A DNA stretch of 64,000 nt from assembly GCA_943324745.2 (NCBI GenBank), contig CALPMT020000002.1, positions 62,001-126,000 of the forward strand, written 5' to 3'. The notes under the pieces are model-generated. The model worked only from the letters and a program-made list of their open reading frames with translations, ran no database searches and was not told where the DNA came from. Below are positions 47,140 through 55,755 of the stretch, piece after piece; positions within the stretch are counted from its first letter, which is position 1, and each line of letters opens with the position of its first letter. The position numbers and the translations under genes are program-made. Source of the stretch: Chitinophaga pinensis. Lineage in GTDB: Bacteria > Bacteroidota > Bacteroidia > Flavobacteriales_D > Crocinitomicaceae.

Positions 47140-49266
47140 TTACCGCTCGATTTCGATACTGAAGTCTGAGGTGAGTATGAAACGGGCATCGATGGATTTT
47201 TCGGTGCCAGGCATTTCGAGGCCTTTGATTTTGGCTGTTTTCCCAGTAGTAATGAGGTCTACGACTTGTTTGTCCGTGAGCTTTTTATTTAGTAGGCCAA
47301 ATGGTATTTTAAATCCACAGGTAGCAAAGTTAGCACATCCATATGCAGTCTTCCCTTTACGAAGATTTACTTGTTTGCATTTAGGACACACTAATTCTTC
47401 GGGATTTTCGGTTTTCTTTTCTTTTTTCTCGCGTGGTTTAGAAACTTTTGTTTTGACTTCTTCTTTTGGTTTTTCAGGAGCGATAGCAATCACACGTTTT
47501 GTGTTAAAAATTACCTCTTCCGTTAATTCAGAAACCATTTGAACTAATTCTTGTTTGAAGGTATCTAATTCGTATTCTCCTTTTTCAATGAGACGAATTT
47601 TACGCTCCCAGTTACCTGTAAGTTCTGGGCTTTTCAATAATTCGTTTTGAATTGTGTCAATCAAATCCACTCCTGTTTGGGTTGGAACAATGTTTTTCTT
47701 TTTACGTTCAATATATTTTCTGCGAAATAGTGTCTCGATGATGTTAGCACGTGTGGATGGGCGACCAATACCATTGTCTTTCAGTAACTCTCGCATTTCT
47801 TCATCTTCTACTTGTTTACCTGCTGTTTCCATGGCACGTAACAATGTCGCTTCCGTATAATATTTTGGTGGAGAAGTTTTACCTTGATGTACTTTTGGTT
47901 CGTGTGGTCCAGATTCTCCTTCTTCGAAATGCGGCATCACCGTTTCCTCTTCCCCTTTTTTATCCGATTCCCCTTGTTTATCATTGCTGTATACCTCTCG
48001 CCAACCCGGTTCAATAATCTGTTTTCCTGTTGCTTTGAATTCAACTTGACCTACTTTTCCAAGTACTGTTGTGTTTGACACTTTACATTCAGGATAAAAA
48101 ACAGCAATAAAACGTTTTGCTATTAGGTCATAGATTTGTTTTTCATTCAGTGGTAATCCTTGCGGGAATTCCCCTGTCGGAATAATAGCGTGGTGATCTG
48201 TTACCTTTTTATCGTCAAAAACTACTTTCGACTTTGGAATTGGTTTTTGTAATAAAGGTGCTATTAAACGTTCGTATGGCTTCATCGCTTGAAGAATCCC
48301 TGGAACTTTTGGATGGATGTCTTCCGATAGGTAGGTTGTATCAACACGCGGATACGTCACCAATTTCTTTTCGTATAAGTTTTGGATTCCTCTTAACGTT
48401 TCATCAGCAGTAAATGCATATTTACGGTTGGCTTCCACCTGTAGCGCCGTCAAATCAAATAATCTAGGATTTCCTTCCTTACCTTCTTTTTGTTCGAAAG
48501 AGGTAATTTCAAAATTATTCTGTTTTAAATATTCTAATCCTTTTTCTGCTTTCTCTTTGGAACGAATTCGGTCGATGGTTGCTGTAAATTCCGTTTCTCG
48601 GTAGGTAGTTTTTAATTCCCAGTATTCATCCGTAACGAAGGCTTCAATTTCCTTATGCCTTTGAACAATCATGGATAAGGTTGGAGTTTGTACACGACCA
48701 ATTGAAAATGTTGCTTTACCACGACCAAATTTTACTGTAAATAAACGTGTGGCATTCATTCCTAGCATCCAATCGCCGATTGCACGAGCACTTCCAGCTT
48801 TGTATAAATTATCGTATTTGGTAGATTCCACCAATTTAGAAAACCCTTCTTTGATTGCTTCTTCTGTCAAAGAAGAAATCCATAAACGTTTGATTGGAAC
48901 GTTGCATTTTGCTTTCAACAATACCCAACGTTGAATCAATTCTCCCTCTTGCCCAGCATCCCCACAGTTTATAACTTCTGTACAGTTTTGCACTAAACGT
49001 TCGATGGTATGAAATTGTTTTTTGGAGGATTGTTGGTCGATTAATTTGATTCCAAAACTAGTAGGTACCATAGGTAAATCTTCTAAGCGCCAGAACTTCC
49101 ATTTTTCGGTATAGTCTTGCGGTTCTTTCAGCGTACATAAGTGTCCGAAAGTCCATGTGACTTGGTACCCATTTCCTTCCATATAGCCGTCCTTGGCCTG
49201 TGTAGCACCGATTATTTTGGCGATATCACGTGCAACACTTGGTTTCTCTGCTATACAAACAATCAT
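47140..49266 (-). CDS. topB: DNA topoisomerase III (type IA)
   Basis: Type IA topoisomerase of 708 residues that decatenates single-stranded DNA. The Toprim domain begins MIVCIAEKPSVARDIAKIIGA with DAGQEGELIQRW (Mg-binding DxE-type motif); the active tyrosine is in KLVTYPRVDTTYLSED; SIGRVQTPTLSMIV is a family motif. A C-terminal zinc-ribbon region (CPKCKQVNLRKGKTAYGC) follows a lysine/glutamate-rich linker. Some topB genes are on mobile elements, but no conjugation genes are here. Confidence 0.93.
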   Translation of the reverse strand: MIVCIAEKPSVARDIAKIIGATQAKDGYMEGNGYQVTWTFGHLCTLKEPQDYTEKWKFWRLEDLPMVPTSFGIKLIDQQSSKKQFHTIERLVQNCTEVINCGDAGQEGELIQRWVLLKAKCNVPIKRLWISSLTEEAIKEGFSKLVESTKYDNLYKAGSARAIGDWMLGMNATRLFTVKFGRGKATFSIGRVQTPTLSMIVQRHKEIEAFVTDEYWELKTTYRETEFTATIDRIRSKEKAEKGLEYLKQNNFEITSFEQKEGKEGNPRLFDLTALQVEANRKYAFTADETLRGIQNLYEKKLVTYPRVDTTYLSEDIHPKVPGILQAMKPYERLIAPLLQKPIPKSKVVFDDKKVTDHHAIIPTGEFPQGLPLNEKQIYDLIAKRFIAVFYPECKVSNTTVLGKVGQVEFKATGKQIIEPGWREVYSNDKQGESDKKGEEETVMPHFEEGESGPHEPKVHQGKTSPPKYYTEATLLRAMETAGKQVEDEEMRELLKDNGIGRPSTRANIIETLFRRKYIERKKKNIVPTQTGVDLIDTIQNELLKSPELTGNWERKIRLIEKGEYELDTFKQELVQMVSELTEEVIFNTKRVIAIAPEKPKEEVKTKVSKPREKKEKKTENPEELVCPKCKQVNLRKGKTAYGCANFATCGFKIPFGLLNKKLTDKQVVDLITTGKTAKIKGLEMPGTEKSIDARFILTSDFSIEIER

Positions 49267-49343
49267 AGGAAATTATTGGGAGAGCGAAGATACGGAAAAT
49301 GTAAAGGAAGAAAAAATGTTGTTAATAAGTCGTGAGAAATAGC

Positions 49344-49847
49344 TTATTTCCAGTAACGATACACCGTAAAACCATGCGGATTTTTCTCATCTGTTTCGTA
49401 ACGCAAAACTTCTTCTTTGTTCCAGGCTGATTCATTGAATTCAGGAAAAAAGGTGTCTGGTTCAAATGCGTGATCAATGTAGGTAATAAACATTTCGTTT
49501 AAATCTGCATGCGCCAATGCTTCCTGGTAGATTTGTCCACCACCGATTACAAATAATTTGCGTTCAGATTCAGCTTTGAAGTGTTCTATGCATTCATTAA
49601 GAGAAGTAAACACTTTACACGTTCCTGCGTCAAAATTAGCATTCCGACTAAGTACCACATTTTCTCTGTTTGGAAGTGGTCTGTATTTCTCCGGAATCGA
49701 ATCGTAATTTTTTCGTCCCATCACCACAATTTGTTCTTTGGTGGTGTTGGTAAAAAAACGCATTTCAGCGGGTAAATGCCACATTAGGTCATTGTCTTTA
49801 CCGATTCCTCGGTTGCTGTCCATGGCTACGATAAGAGAGAATTTCAT
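49344..49847 (-). CDS. folA: Dihydrofolate reductase
   Basis: The 167-residue enzyme reduces dihydrofolate with NADPH. Typical motifs: SLIVAMDSNRGIGKDNDLMWHLPAEMRFFTNTT (substrate site), VVMGRKNYDSIPEKYRPLPNRENVVLSR and FVIGGGQIYQEAL. It lies next to thyA, which generates its substrate, though a 103-base gap with a palindrome separates the genes. Confidence 0.95.
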   Translation of the reverse strand: MKFSLIVAMDSNRGIGKDNDLMWHLPAEMRFFTNTTKEQIVVMGRKNYDSIPEKYRPLPNRENVVLSRNANFDAGTCKVFTSLNECIEHFKAESERKLFVIGGGQIYQEALAHADLNEMFITYIDHAFEPDTFFPEFNESAWNKEEVLRYETDEKNPHGFTVYRYWK

Positions 49848-49930
49848 GATATATGAGATATAGATCTAAAAAGATTAAAGTTGAGATTTCAATTTGAAAA
49901 ATAAATTCTGCAAATAGTCATCCCCCTTAA

Positions 49931-49948
49931 TCCCCCTTCGAAGGGGGA
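49931..49948. repeat. Perfect 18-bp palindrome downstream of thyA
   Basis: TCCCCCTTCGAAGGGGGA, perfect, begins two bases past the thyA stop and is followed by a direct partial copy (CCCCCTTAA). This GC-rich palindrome type is common as a dispersed repeat in many bacteria; it may also serve as a processing or termination hairpin for thyA. Confidence 0.75.
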
Positions 49949-49950
49949 GA

Positions 49951-50745
49951 CTAAACTGCGACTGCACCTTTGATGTGTGGGTGTGGGTCGTAGTTGGTTA
50001 ATTCAAAATCTTCCAATTTAAAATCAAAGATGTTTTTCACATTAGGATTGATTTTCATGGTTGGAAGTGGTCTGAAATCACGCGTCAACTGCAATTTCAC
50101 TTGTTCTAAATGGTTATTGTACAAATGCGCGTCTCCAAACGTATGGATAAAATCTCCTACATGCAGGTCGCAAACTTGTGCTACCATCATCGTTAATAAA
50201 GCGTATGAAGCTATATTGAAAGGTACACCTAAAAATGTATCTGCACTACGTTGGTATAATTGGCAACTTAATTTACCATCTGCTACGTAGAATTGAAATA
50301 AAGAATGACATGGAGGTAAAGCCATATTATCTACATCCGCTACATTCCATGCAGAAACCATTAATCTACGAGAATTTGGATTTTTTTTGATTTGGTCGAT
50401 AAGGTTTGAGATTTGATCAATCGTCCCACCTTTACCATCTGGCCAAGATCTCCATTGATACCCATATACTGGTCCTAAATTTCCTTGTGCATCTGCCCAT
50501 TCATCCCAAATAGATACGTTGTTATCTTTTAAGTATTTAATATTTGTATCCCCACGTAAGAACCACAATAATTCGACGATAATAGAGCGTAAATGTAATT
50601 TTTTTGTCGTAAGTAATGGAAAACCTTGACTTAAATCAAAACGCATTTGGTAACCAAAAGTAGAAATAGTACCGGTACCAGTTCTATCCCCTTTTTGTGT
50701 CCCGTTTTCAAGAATATAGTTTAGTAAATCGTGGTATTGTTTCAT
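49951..50745 (-). CDS. thyA: Thymidylate synthase
   Basis: The 264-residue ThyA converts dUMP to dTMP with methylene-THF. The catalytic cysteine is in [13 protein letters not shown]; other marks are [58 protein letters not shown] and the C-terminal [10 protein letters not shown]. Length equals E. coli ThyA. It follows the nuclease-family gene by 6 bases, so the two are probably cotranscribed. Confidence 0.96.
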   Translation of the reverse strand: MKQYHDLLNYILENGTQKGDRTGTGTISTFGYQMRFDLSQGFPLLTTKKLHLRSIIVELLWFLRGDTNIKYLKDNNVSIWDEWADAQGNLGPVYGYQWRSWPDGKGGTIDQISNLIDQIKKNPNSRRLMVSAWNVADVDNMALPPCHSLFQFYVADGKLSCQLYQRSADTFLGVPFNIASYALLTMMVAQVCDLHVGDFIHTFGDAHLYNNHLEQVKLQLTRDFRPLPTMKINPNVKNIFDFKLEDFELTNYDPHPHIKGAVAV

Positions 50746-50751
50746 GTGTTT

Positions 50752-51342
50752 TTAGGATTCAGAACGTTTATTAATTTCATCACGTAAACGAGAAGCTAAT
50801 TCATAATCTTCATTTTCAATAGCATCCAATAATTGTTGCTCTAATTCTTCCACATTATACGTAGTAGCAGGTTTTTCACTTGCTGTTGTACTTACTTCTG
50901 AAGAAGGAGTATCTTGCTGTAATTCTGCGTTTTCATCTAATAAAATACCAGCGCTTGCTAGGATATTTTCGTAGGTATAAATTGGGCATTTGAAACGTAC
51001 TCCTAGAGCGATTGCATCGGAAGTGCGCGCATCGATTTCACTGAATGTTCCGTCTTTCGAACAAATCAATTTCGCGTAAAAAACACCTTCCACTAAATTA
51101 TAAATAATTACTTCAACTACTTCAATTTGAAAAGATTGCGCAAAACTTTTGAATAAGTCATGGGTTAATGGTCTTGTAGGTGTCATTTTTTCCAATTCAA
51201 TAGCTATAGCTTGCGCTTCAAAGCCACCGATGATAATTGGCAAACTTCTTTTCCCTCCAGTTTCGGCAAGAACAAGCGCGTATGCTCCTGACTGTGTTTG
51301 GCTGTAGGAAAGTCCTACAATTTCCAATTTTACCTTTTCCAT
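50752..51342 (-). CDS. Bifunctional nuclease family (BFN/DUF151) protein with UVR motif
   Basis: The 196-residue protein has an N-terminal BFN domain (SGAYALVLAETGGKRSLPIIIGGFEAQAIAIELEKMTPTRPLTHDLF, then IDARTSDAIALGVRFKCPIYT) and a C-terminal UvrB/UvrC-like motif (LEQQLLDAIENEDYELASRLRDEINKR). This pair is widespread in Bacteroidota. Plant BFN members degrade nucleic acids; the bacterial role is unproven. Confidence 0.85.
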   Translation of the reverse strand: MEKVKLEIVGLSYSQTQSGAYALVLAETGGKRSLPIIIGGFEAQAIAIELEKMTPTRPLTHDLFKSFAQSFQIEVVEVIIYNLVEGVFYAKLICSKDGTFSEIDARTSDAIALGVRFKCPIYTYENILASAGILLDENAELQQDTPSSEVSTTASEKPATTYNVEELEQQLLDAIENEDYELASRLRDEINKRSES

Positions 51343-51364
51343 GTATTATTACTCAAGATATGAA

Positions 51365-51402
51365 AAAACAAAAACCAGTAGTGTTTCCGCTACCAGTTTT
51401 TA
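51365..51402 (-). terminator. Terminator after etfA
   Basis: On the minus strand AAAACTGGTAG pairs with CTACTGGTTTT (two G-U pairs) around an 8-base loop and is followed by TTGTTTTTT. The wobble pairs favour the minus-strand transcript, fitting etfBA. Confidence 0.75.
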
Positions 51403-51423
51403 TTATAAATTTATTTGATATTA

Positions 51424-52365
51424 TTAGTTTGCATTTTTGAAATTCTTCAATGCCTCTGTTAATTTAGGTAATACCTCAAATGCATCTCCTACGATTCCAT
51501 AATCTGCAGCTTTAAAGAAAGGAGCTTCCGAATCCGAGTTGATCACAACGATTACTTTAGAACCATTAACACCAGCTAAGTGTTGAATAGCACCAGATAT
51601 ACCTGCAGCGATGTATAAGTTTGGACGAATTGCCACACCTGTTTGTCCTACGTGCTCATGGTGAGGTCTCCAACCGATATCTGCCACTGGACGAGAACAA
51701 GCTGTCGCAGCACCTAATACATTTGCAAGATCTTCTACGATACCCCAATTTTCAGGGCCTTTTAAACCACGACCTGCAGACACTACTAAATCTGCTTCTG
51801 GCAATGGAATACTTCCTTCTGGTTTTTTAGTGTCTACCACTTTAATTGCAGCAGCACCCACATTCCCGTTAAAAGCTTCAACAGTAGCAGTACCACCTAC
51901 ATTTTCTGGTTGGATAGAGTTTGGTAATAACGAAATGATTTTCACTGCTGTTTTCACAGCAACATTTCCAAAAGCTTTACCGGAGAACACGTTTACTTTG
52001 CATGTAAAACCATTTCCAGTTTCAGGTAAGGCAATCGCTCCAGAGATTAAACCAGCTTTCAAACGAACAGATAAACGAGGAGCAACCGCTTTCGCTACAA
52101 GGTCATGAGAAAAAATTACCACTTCCGCACCAGTTGCTTCCACAGCACTTGCTACTAAACGTGTAATTTGCTGGTTATCTGCGTCATTGATGGAAGAATC
52201 AACCAATACTTTGTTAGCTCCGTAAGCGCCTAATGCTTCCGCACCAGCAGTATTACCGTAAGCAACAACTGTAACTTCTCCTCCTAATTTTTTCGCATAC
52301 GTTACAGCTTCAAAAGAAGCTTTAGCAGCAAAATGGTTTGTATTAATATATACTAATGCTTTCAT
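51424..52365 (-). CDS. etfA: Electron transfer flavoprotein subunit alpha
   Basis: About 313 residues starting MKALVYINTNHFAAKASFEAV, with the C-terminal FAD-binding region VVSAGRGLKGPENWGIVEDLANVLGAATACSRPVADIGWRPHHEHVGQTG. EtfAB carries electrons from acyl-CoA dehydrogenases to the quinone pool. The ATG at 52365 starts right at the etfB stop; a longer frame to 52401 would overlap etfB and lacks family support. Confidence 0.94.
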   Translation of the reverse strand: MKALVYINTNHFAAKASFEAVTYAKKLGGEVTVVAYGNTAGAEALGAYGANKVLVDSSINDADNQQITRLVASAVEATGAEVVIFSHDLVAKAVAPRLSVRLKAGLISGAIALPETGNGFTCKVNVFSGKAFGNVAVKTAVKIISLLPNSIQPENVGGTATVEAFNGNVGAAAIKVVDTKKPEGSIPLPEADLVVSAGRGLKGPENWGIVEDLANVLGAATACSRPVADIGWRPHHEHVGQTGVAIRPNLYIAAGISGAIQHLAGVNGSKVIVVINSDSEAPFFKAADYGIVGDAFEVLPKLTEALKNFKNAN

Positions 52366-52366
52366 C

Positions 52367-53107
52367 TTAAATAACTTTTGCTTCGTTGTGTAACAAATCA
52401 ACTAATTCTGCCATGTTTGAAGGATCAATCATTCTGCATGCTTTTTTCGCATCTGGTAATGAATAAGACTCAAAACTTGTGTAAACTTCCACTTCAGATG
52501 GAGCAATCACTTCTAGTGGTTTAGTTCTAGCTGCCATGATACCACGCATGTTTGGAATTCGTTGTTCCGCCATCCCTTTCGCACAACTTACAACTGCAGG
52601 AGTTGAAACCTCAACGATTTGTAAACCTCCAACAATTTCTTGTTCCAAGGTCAACGTTGTACCGTTTACATCTAATTTAGAAGCTTGCGAAGCAAAAGGA
52701 ACATCTAAGAATTCAGCTACCATTCCAGCAACTTGTGAACCGTTGTAGTTGATTGTTTCTTTTCCTGTCAACACTAGATCAAAGTTGTTTTTCTTTGCAT
52801 ACTCGGCGATTTGAGTAGCTACAAAAAATGCATCAGTAGGTTCTGCATCGATACGCACGGCATTATCAGCACCGATTGCTAATGCTTTACGAATGATCGA
52901 TTCATCTGCCGTATTTCCAACGGTAATGATTGTTACATTTCCTCCGATAGTTTCTTTTAACTCCAAAGCACGAACAAGGGCATACCACTCGTCGTATGGG
53001 TTAACAATATATTGCACACCGTTCTCATCAAATTTTGTATTACCATCGGTAAACGCAATTTTAGAAGTTGTGTCTGGTGATTTACTGATACAAACTAAAA
53101 TATTCAT
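52367..53107 (-). CDS. etfB: Electron transfer flavoprotein subunit beta
   Basis: The 246-residue subunit starts MNILVCISKSPDTTSKIAF and contains VNPYDEWYALVRALELKE, LVLTGKETINYNGSQVAGMVAEFLDVPF and the C-terminal MRGIMAARTKPLEV. It binds AMP and partners with EtfA encoded one base downstream. A -7-like promoter element lies 24 bases upstream. Confidence 0.94.
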   Translation of the reverse strand: MNILVCISKSPDTTSKIAFTDGNTKFDENGVQYIVNPYDEWYALVRALELKETIGGNVTIITVGNTADESIIRKALAIGADNAVRIDAEPTDAFFVATQIAEYAKKNNFDLVLTGKETINYNGSQVAGMVAEFLDVPFASQASKLDVNGTTLTLEQEIVGGLQIVEVSTPAVVSCAKGMAEQRIPNMRGIMAARTKPLEVIAPSEVEVYTSFESYSLPDAKKACRMIDPSNMAELVDLLHNEAKVI

Positions 53108-53130
53108 GCTAAAATTTTAAACTTAACAGA

Positions 53131-53138
53131 CAAATTTA
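53131..53138 (-). promoter_or_regulatory. Possible -7 element of the etfBA promoter
   Basis: The minus strand reads TAAATTTG, matching TAnnTTTG, 24 bases ahead of etfB. No clear TTG lies at 19 bp, so support is moderate to weak. Confidence 0.4.
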
Positions 53139-53233
53139 AGAAATAATAGTCAGTTATGAGTGGTTTGAAAGAAATTTTGAGAAAGGAAAGTTTAGGGGGG
53201 AGAATGGAGGTGTGGAAATTAGAAATGGTGGTT

Positions 53234-53522
53234 GTTTCGCGGTGCGAAACAGAGGTTTTTCTCTTACTTTTTTTTGACCAAAAAAGTAAGCAAAAAGGCC
53301 TTTGTCGCTGGAAAAGCATCGGCTTTTAGTTCGAAACGTTCGCTACAAAAACAAAACTCGTCGTTCCTCCTCAAACACTTGTTTTTGTTACGCTACCTTA
53401 TTCGATAAAAGCACGATGTACTTTTCACCAGGCGACAGACTATCTAACACTAATAGGTGTTTCGGATGTAGTTTATCCGTATATAGGTGGTGGGTGTGAC
53501 TTCGACTTCGCTCAGTCGGACT
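53234..53522. repeat. Multi-hairpin intergenic element, copy B
   Basis: Full-length copy. It starts with the GTTTCGC/GCGAAAC hairpin, then the TTACTTTTTT/AAAAAAGTAA hairpin, then a long hairpin (53304-53436) with arm pairs GCTTTTA/TAAAAGC and ACAAAAACAA/TTGTTTTTGT around a conserved loop (CGTCGTTCCTCCTCAAACA), then a GACT/AGTC hairpin with TCGACTTCGCTC loop (53498-53517). It occupies most of the 444-base gap between etfB and the hydrolase gene. Confidence 0.85.
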
Positions 53523-53551
53523 AAACTGAAAGATGATAAATAAGAGGATTA

Positions 53552-54217
53552 TTAGCGTAGAAAATTTAAAATGAGTTCTTCTAATTTTTGGGTTTCTGTG
53601 AGTGGCAGGAGGTGTCCGCCGTTGGGTATAGGAACTACGTTTTTAATGTTGGAATAATATAAGATACGGTCGTTTGTTCCGTGGATGTGAATAAGATTTT
53701 TTGAAGCAGGAATACAATTCCAGCTCAGCCCTTCATTTTGCCAAGTACACACTGCATTTAATGCCCAACGTAAATAGGTTGGTGATGTGTCATTATAAAT
53801 ATCATCAAGTATTTTTCGGTCTTCTTGTGCGGAAACACTAAATACAAAATAGGACAAGCGGTTTGACTTTTTGAGCCATTCCATTGGAAAGAAAAGTGGA
53901 ACTTTTAGTTTTCCGAGCATTCGATAAAGAAATGGAATTTCCTGTTTTGACTTTGCTGAAGCAATTAAGACCAATTTTTGAAATGTAAGAAATTTAGAAA
54001 CTTCAATCGCCATAATTCCTCCGAAAGAAATGCCAAGGACAATCGGATTTGGTTCGGTGATTTGTTTGGAAATACGCAAGGCGTAATCTTGTATTGTTTC
54101 ATTTTTAAATGGTTCGAGCCAATGAATATACACTGGCTCAAACTCATGAAATTTCATTTTATGAAATACGCGGTGATCTGCGCCAAGTCCTGAGAATATA
54201 AAGATTTTTTGTGGCAT
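53552..54217 (-). CDS. Alpha/beta hydrolase
   Basis: A 221-residue protein with an oxyanion/first-strand region KIFIFSGLGADHRVF, the nucleophile elbow PIVLGISFGGIMAIEVSKF (GxSxG with serine near residue 75) and a C-terminal histidine in IPNGGHLLPLTE. No substrate can be assigned. It is flanked on both sides by copies of the multi-hairpin element and is therefore isolated from neighbouring operons. Confidence 0.8.
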   Translation of the reverse strand: MPQKIFIFSGLGADHRVFHKMKFHEFEPVYIHWLEPFKNETIQDYALRISKQITEPNPIVLGISFGGIMAIEVSKFLTFQKLVLIASAKSKQEIPFLYRMLGKLKVPLFFPMEWLKKSNRLSYFVFSVSAQEDRKILDDIYNDTSPTYLRWALNAVCTWQNEGLSWNCIPASKNLIHIHGTNDRILYYSNIKNVVPIPNGGHLLPLTETQKLEELILNFLR

Positions 54218-54307
54218 AATTTAATTCAAAATCCATTAATACAAATGTATACATTTAATTATGCGATTTGCTTTTTGAATGGTTTTGTTGGTTTTTGATA
54301 GGATATT

Positions 54308-54595
54308 GTTTCGCGGTGCGAAACAGAGGTTTTTCTGTCACTTTTTGTTGCAGCAAAAAGTAACCAAAAACTGCTTCGTCGCTGGAAAAGCAACCACCCA
54401 TAACGAAACGTAAACGAGAAAAAATAAACTCGTCGTTCCTCCTCAAACACTATTTTTTCTTTCGTTTACTTATTCTATGGGTCCCGGTTTTACTTTTCCG
54501 AAGCGACAGACTTTCAATCGCTAATTGGATGTTTCGGATGTAGGTTCAACCGTTTTTGGTGGAGGATATGACTTCGACTTCGCTCAGTCGGACGA
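54308..54595. repeat. Multi-hairpin intergenic element, copy C
   Basis: Full-length copy with the same hairpin order as copy B, but the arms of the long hairpin (54378-54507) differ: ACCCATA pairs with TATGGGT and GTAAACGAGAAAAAATA with TATTTTTTCTTTCGTTTAC, while the apical loop is the same as in copy B. The AT-rich hairpin also changed, its arms being CACTTTTTG and CAAAAAGTA. It ends with a GACT/AGTC hairpin (54570-54589). It fills most of the 387-base gap before mtnA's 3' end. Confidence 0.85.
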
Positions 54596-54604
54596 AACTA
54601 AATT

Positions 54605-55687
54605 TTATTTATATTCTGGGAACAAGCTTAGTAAGCCTTCTTCCGAAGCGTCGCATACACCTCTTTCGGTAATAATTTTAGTTACCAAACGTGCCGGGGT
54701 AACGTCAAATCCATAATTACTTGCAGGGGTAGTTTCCGGACAAATTAATACCGATTCGATGTTTCCATTTGGACCTTTGCCAATCATGTAACGCACCTCA
54801 TCTTGGTTTCGTTCTTCAATCGGAATTTCGGTTAATCCATTATTGATGGTCATATCTAATGTTGTAGATGGAAGAGCTACATAAAACGGAATTTTATTAT
54901 CATAAGCAGCTAATGCTTTTAAATATGTTCCAATTTTGTTTGCAACATCGCCTTGACGAGTAGTGCGGTCTGTACCAACAATCACCATATCGACCATGCC
55001 GTGTTGCATGAGGTGACCTCCTGCATTATCCACGATTAATGTGTGTGGAACATTATGGCGTGTTAATTCATACGCTGTCAAGTTTGAACCTTGATTTCTT
55101 GGACGTGTTTCATCCACCCATACATGTACTTTGATTCCTTTTTGGATTGCTTGGTATATTGGTGAAGTGATTGTTCCCCACTCCACACACCCCAACATTC
55201 CTGCATTACAATGTGTTAAAATGTTTACCACCTCCCCATTTGTTCTATTTGCGATTTCTTCAATCAGCGGTAAACCATGCACCCCAATCATGCGACATGT
55301 TTCCACATCTTCCTCTACGATTGCAGCTGCTGCTTCCCACGCTGTTTTTAAAAAATCATCGGCGTTGTCCATTGCTTCACGCATTTTATCCAAGGCCCAA
55401 AACAAATTAACCGCAGTTGGGCGAGATGCACGTAAATCTGAAAACGCCTGATCTAAAAACGCACCATCCAATTCTTTTTCTACCATTTCTCGCACTGCAA
55501 GATAGATACCATAAGCTGCAGTCGCGCCAATTAATGGTGCTCCTCTTACAGTCATTTCTTTTATTGCTACCTCGGCATCTTTGTAGGTAATCAATTTTTC
55601 TGTTACGAATTCATGCGGAAGTTTACGTTGGTCTATTACTTCTACGTAGTTGTCGGCTGTAGGCCAGATGGTGCGGAATTTTGACAT
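54605..55687 (-). CDS. mtnA: S-methyl-5-thioribose-1-phosphate isomerase
   Basis: The 360-residue enzyme isomerises MTR-1-P to MTRu-1-P in methionine salvage. Motifs: EMTVRGAPLIGATAAYG, THCNAGMLGCVEWGT (catalytic cysteine region), VWVDETRPRNQGSNLTAYEL and MVIVGTDRTTRQGDVANKIGTYLKALAA (catalytic aspartate). It belongs to the IF-2B-like fold but length and motifs fit MtnA. It lies upstream of no other gene within its transcript end; mtnC and mtnD are upstream. Confidence 0.94.
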   Translation of the reverse strand: MSKFRTIWPTADNYVEVIDQRKLPHEFVTEKLITYKDAEVAIKEMTVRGAPLIGATAAYGIYLAVREMVEKELDGAFLDQAFSDLRASRPTAVNLFWALDKMREAMDNADDFLKTAWEAAAAIVEEDVETCRMIGVHGLPLIEEIANRTNGEVVNILTHCNAGMLGCVEWGTITSPIYQAIQKGIKVHVWVDETRPRNQGSNLTAYELTRHNVPHTLIVDNAGGHLMQHGMVDMVIVGTDRTTRQGDVANKIGTYLKALAAYDNKIPFYVALPSTTLDMTINNGLTEIPIEERNQDEVRYMIGKGPNGNIESVLICPETTPASNYGFDVTPARLVTKIITERGVCDASEEGLLSLFPEYK

Positions 55688-55714
55688 ATAGATAAGATTA
55701 TTGATGATATAAAT

Positions 55715-55735
55715 GGATGTTGCAATGCAACATCC
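55715..55735. repeat. Near-perfect palindrome between mtnA and mtnC
   Basis: GGATGTTGCA and TGCAACATCC form a 10-bp stem around one base. It is one of several palindromes in this region and is followed 30 bases later by a second (AGACGCGA/TCGCGTCT). Confidence 0.7.
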
Positions 55736-55755
55736 TTACGGATCGATATAAGGCA

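Noticed and set aside
47132-47542. 136-codon plus-strand frame antisense to topB
   Set aside because: Lies fully within the clear topB reading frame and has no recognisable domain.
51830-52108. Plus-strand frame antisense to etfA
   Set aside because: Shadow frame; etfA is unambiguous on the other strand.
53104-53499. Short frames across copy B on both strands
   Set aside because: Same reason: repeat-derived, no start context, not conserved as protein.
54255-54450. Two overlapping minus-strand frames across copy C
   Set aside because: They read through hairpin arms in two different frames, which argues against coding.
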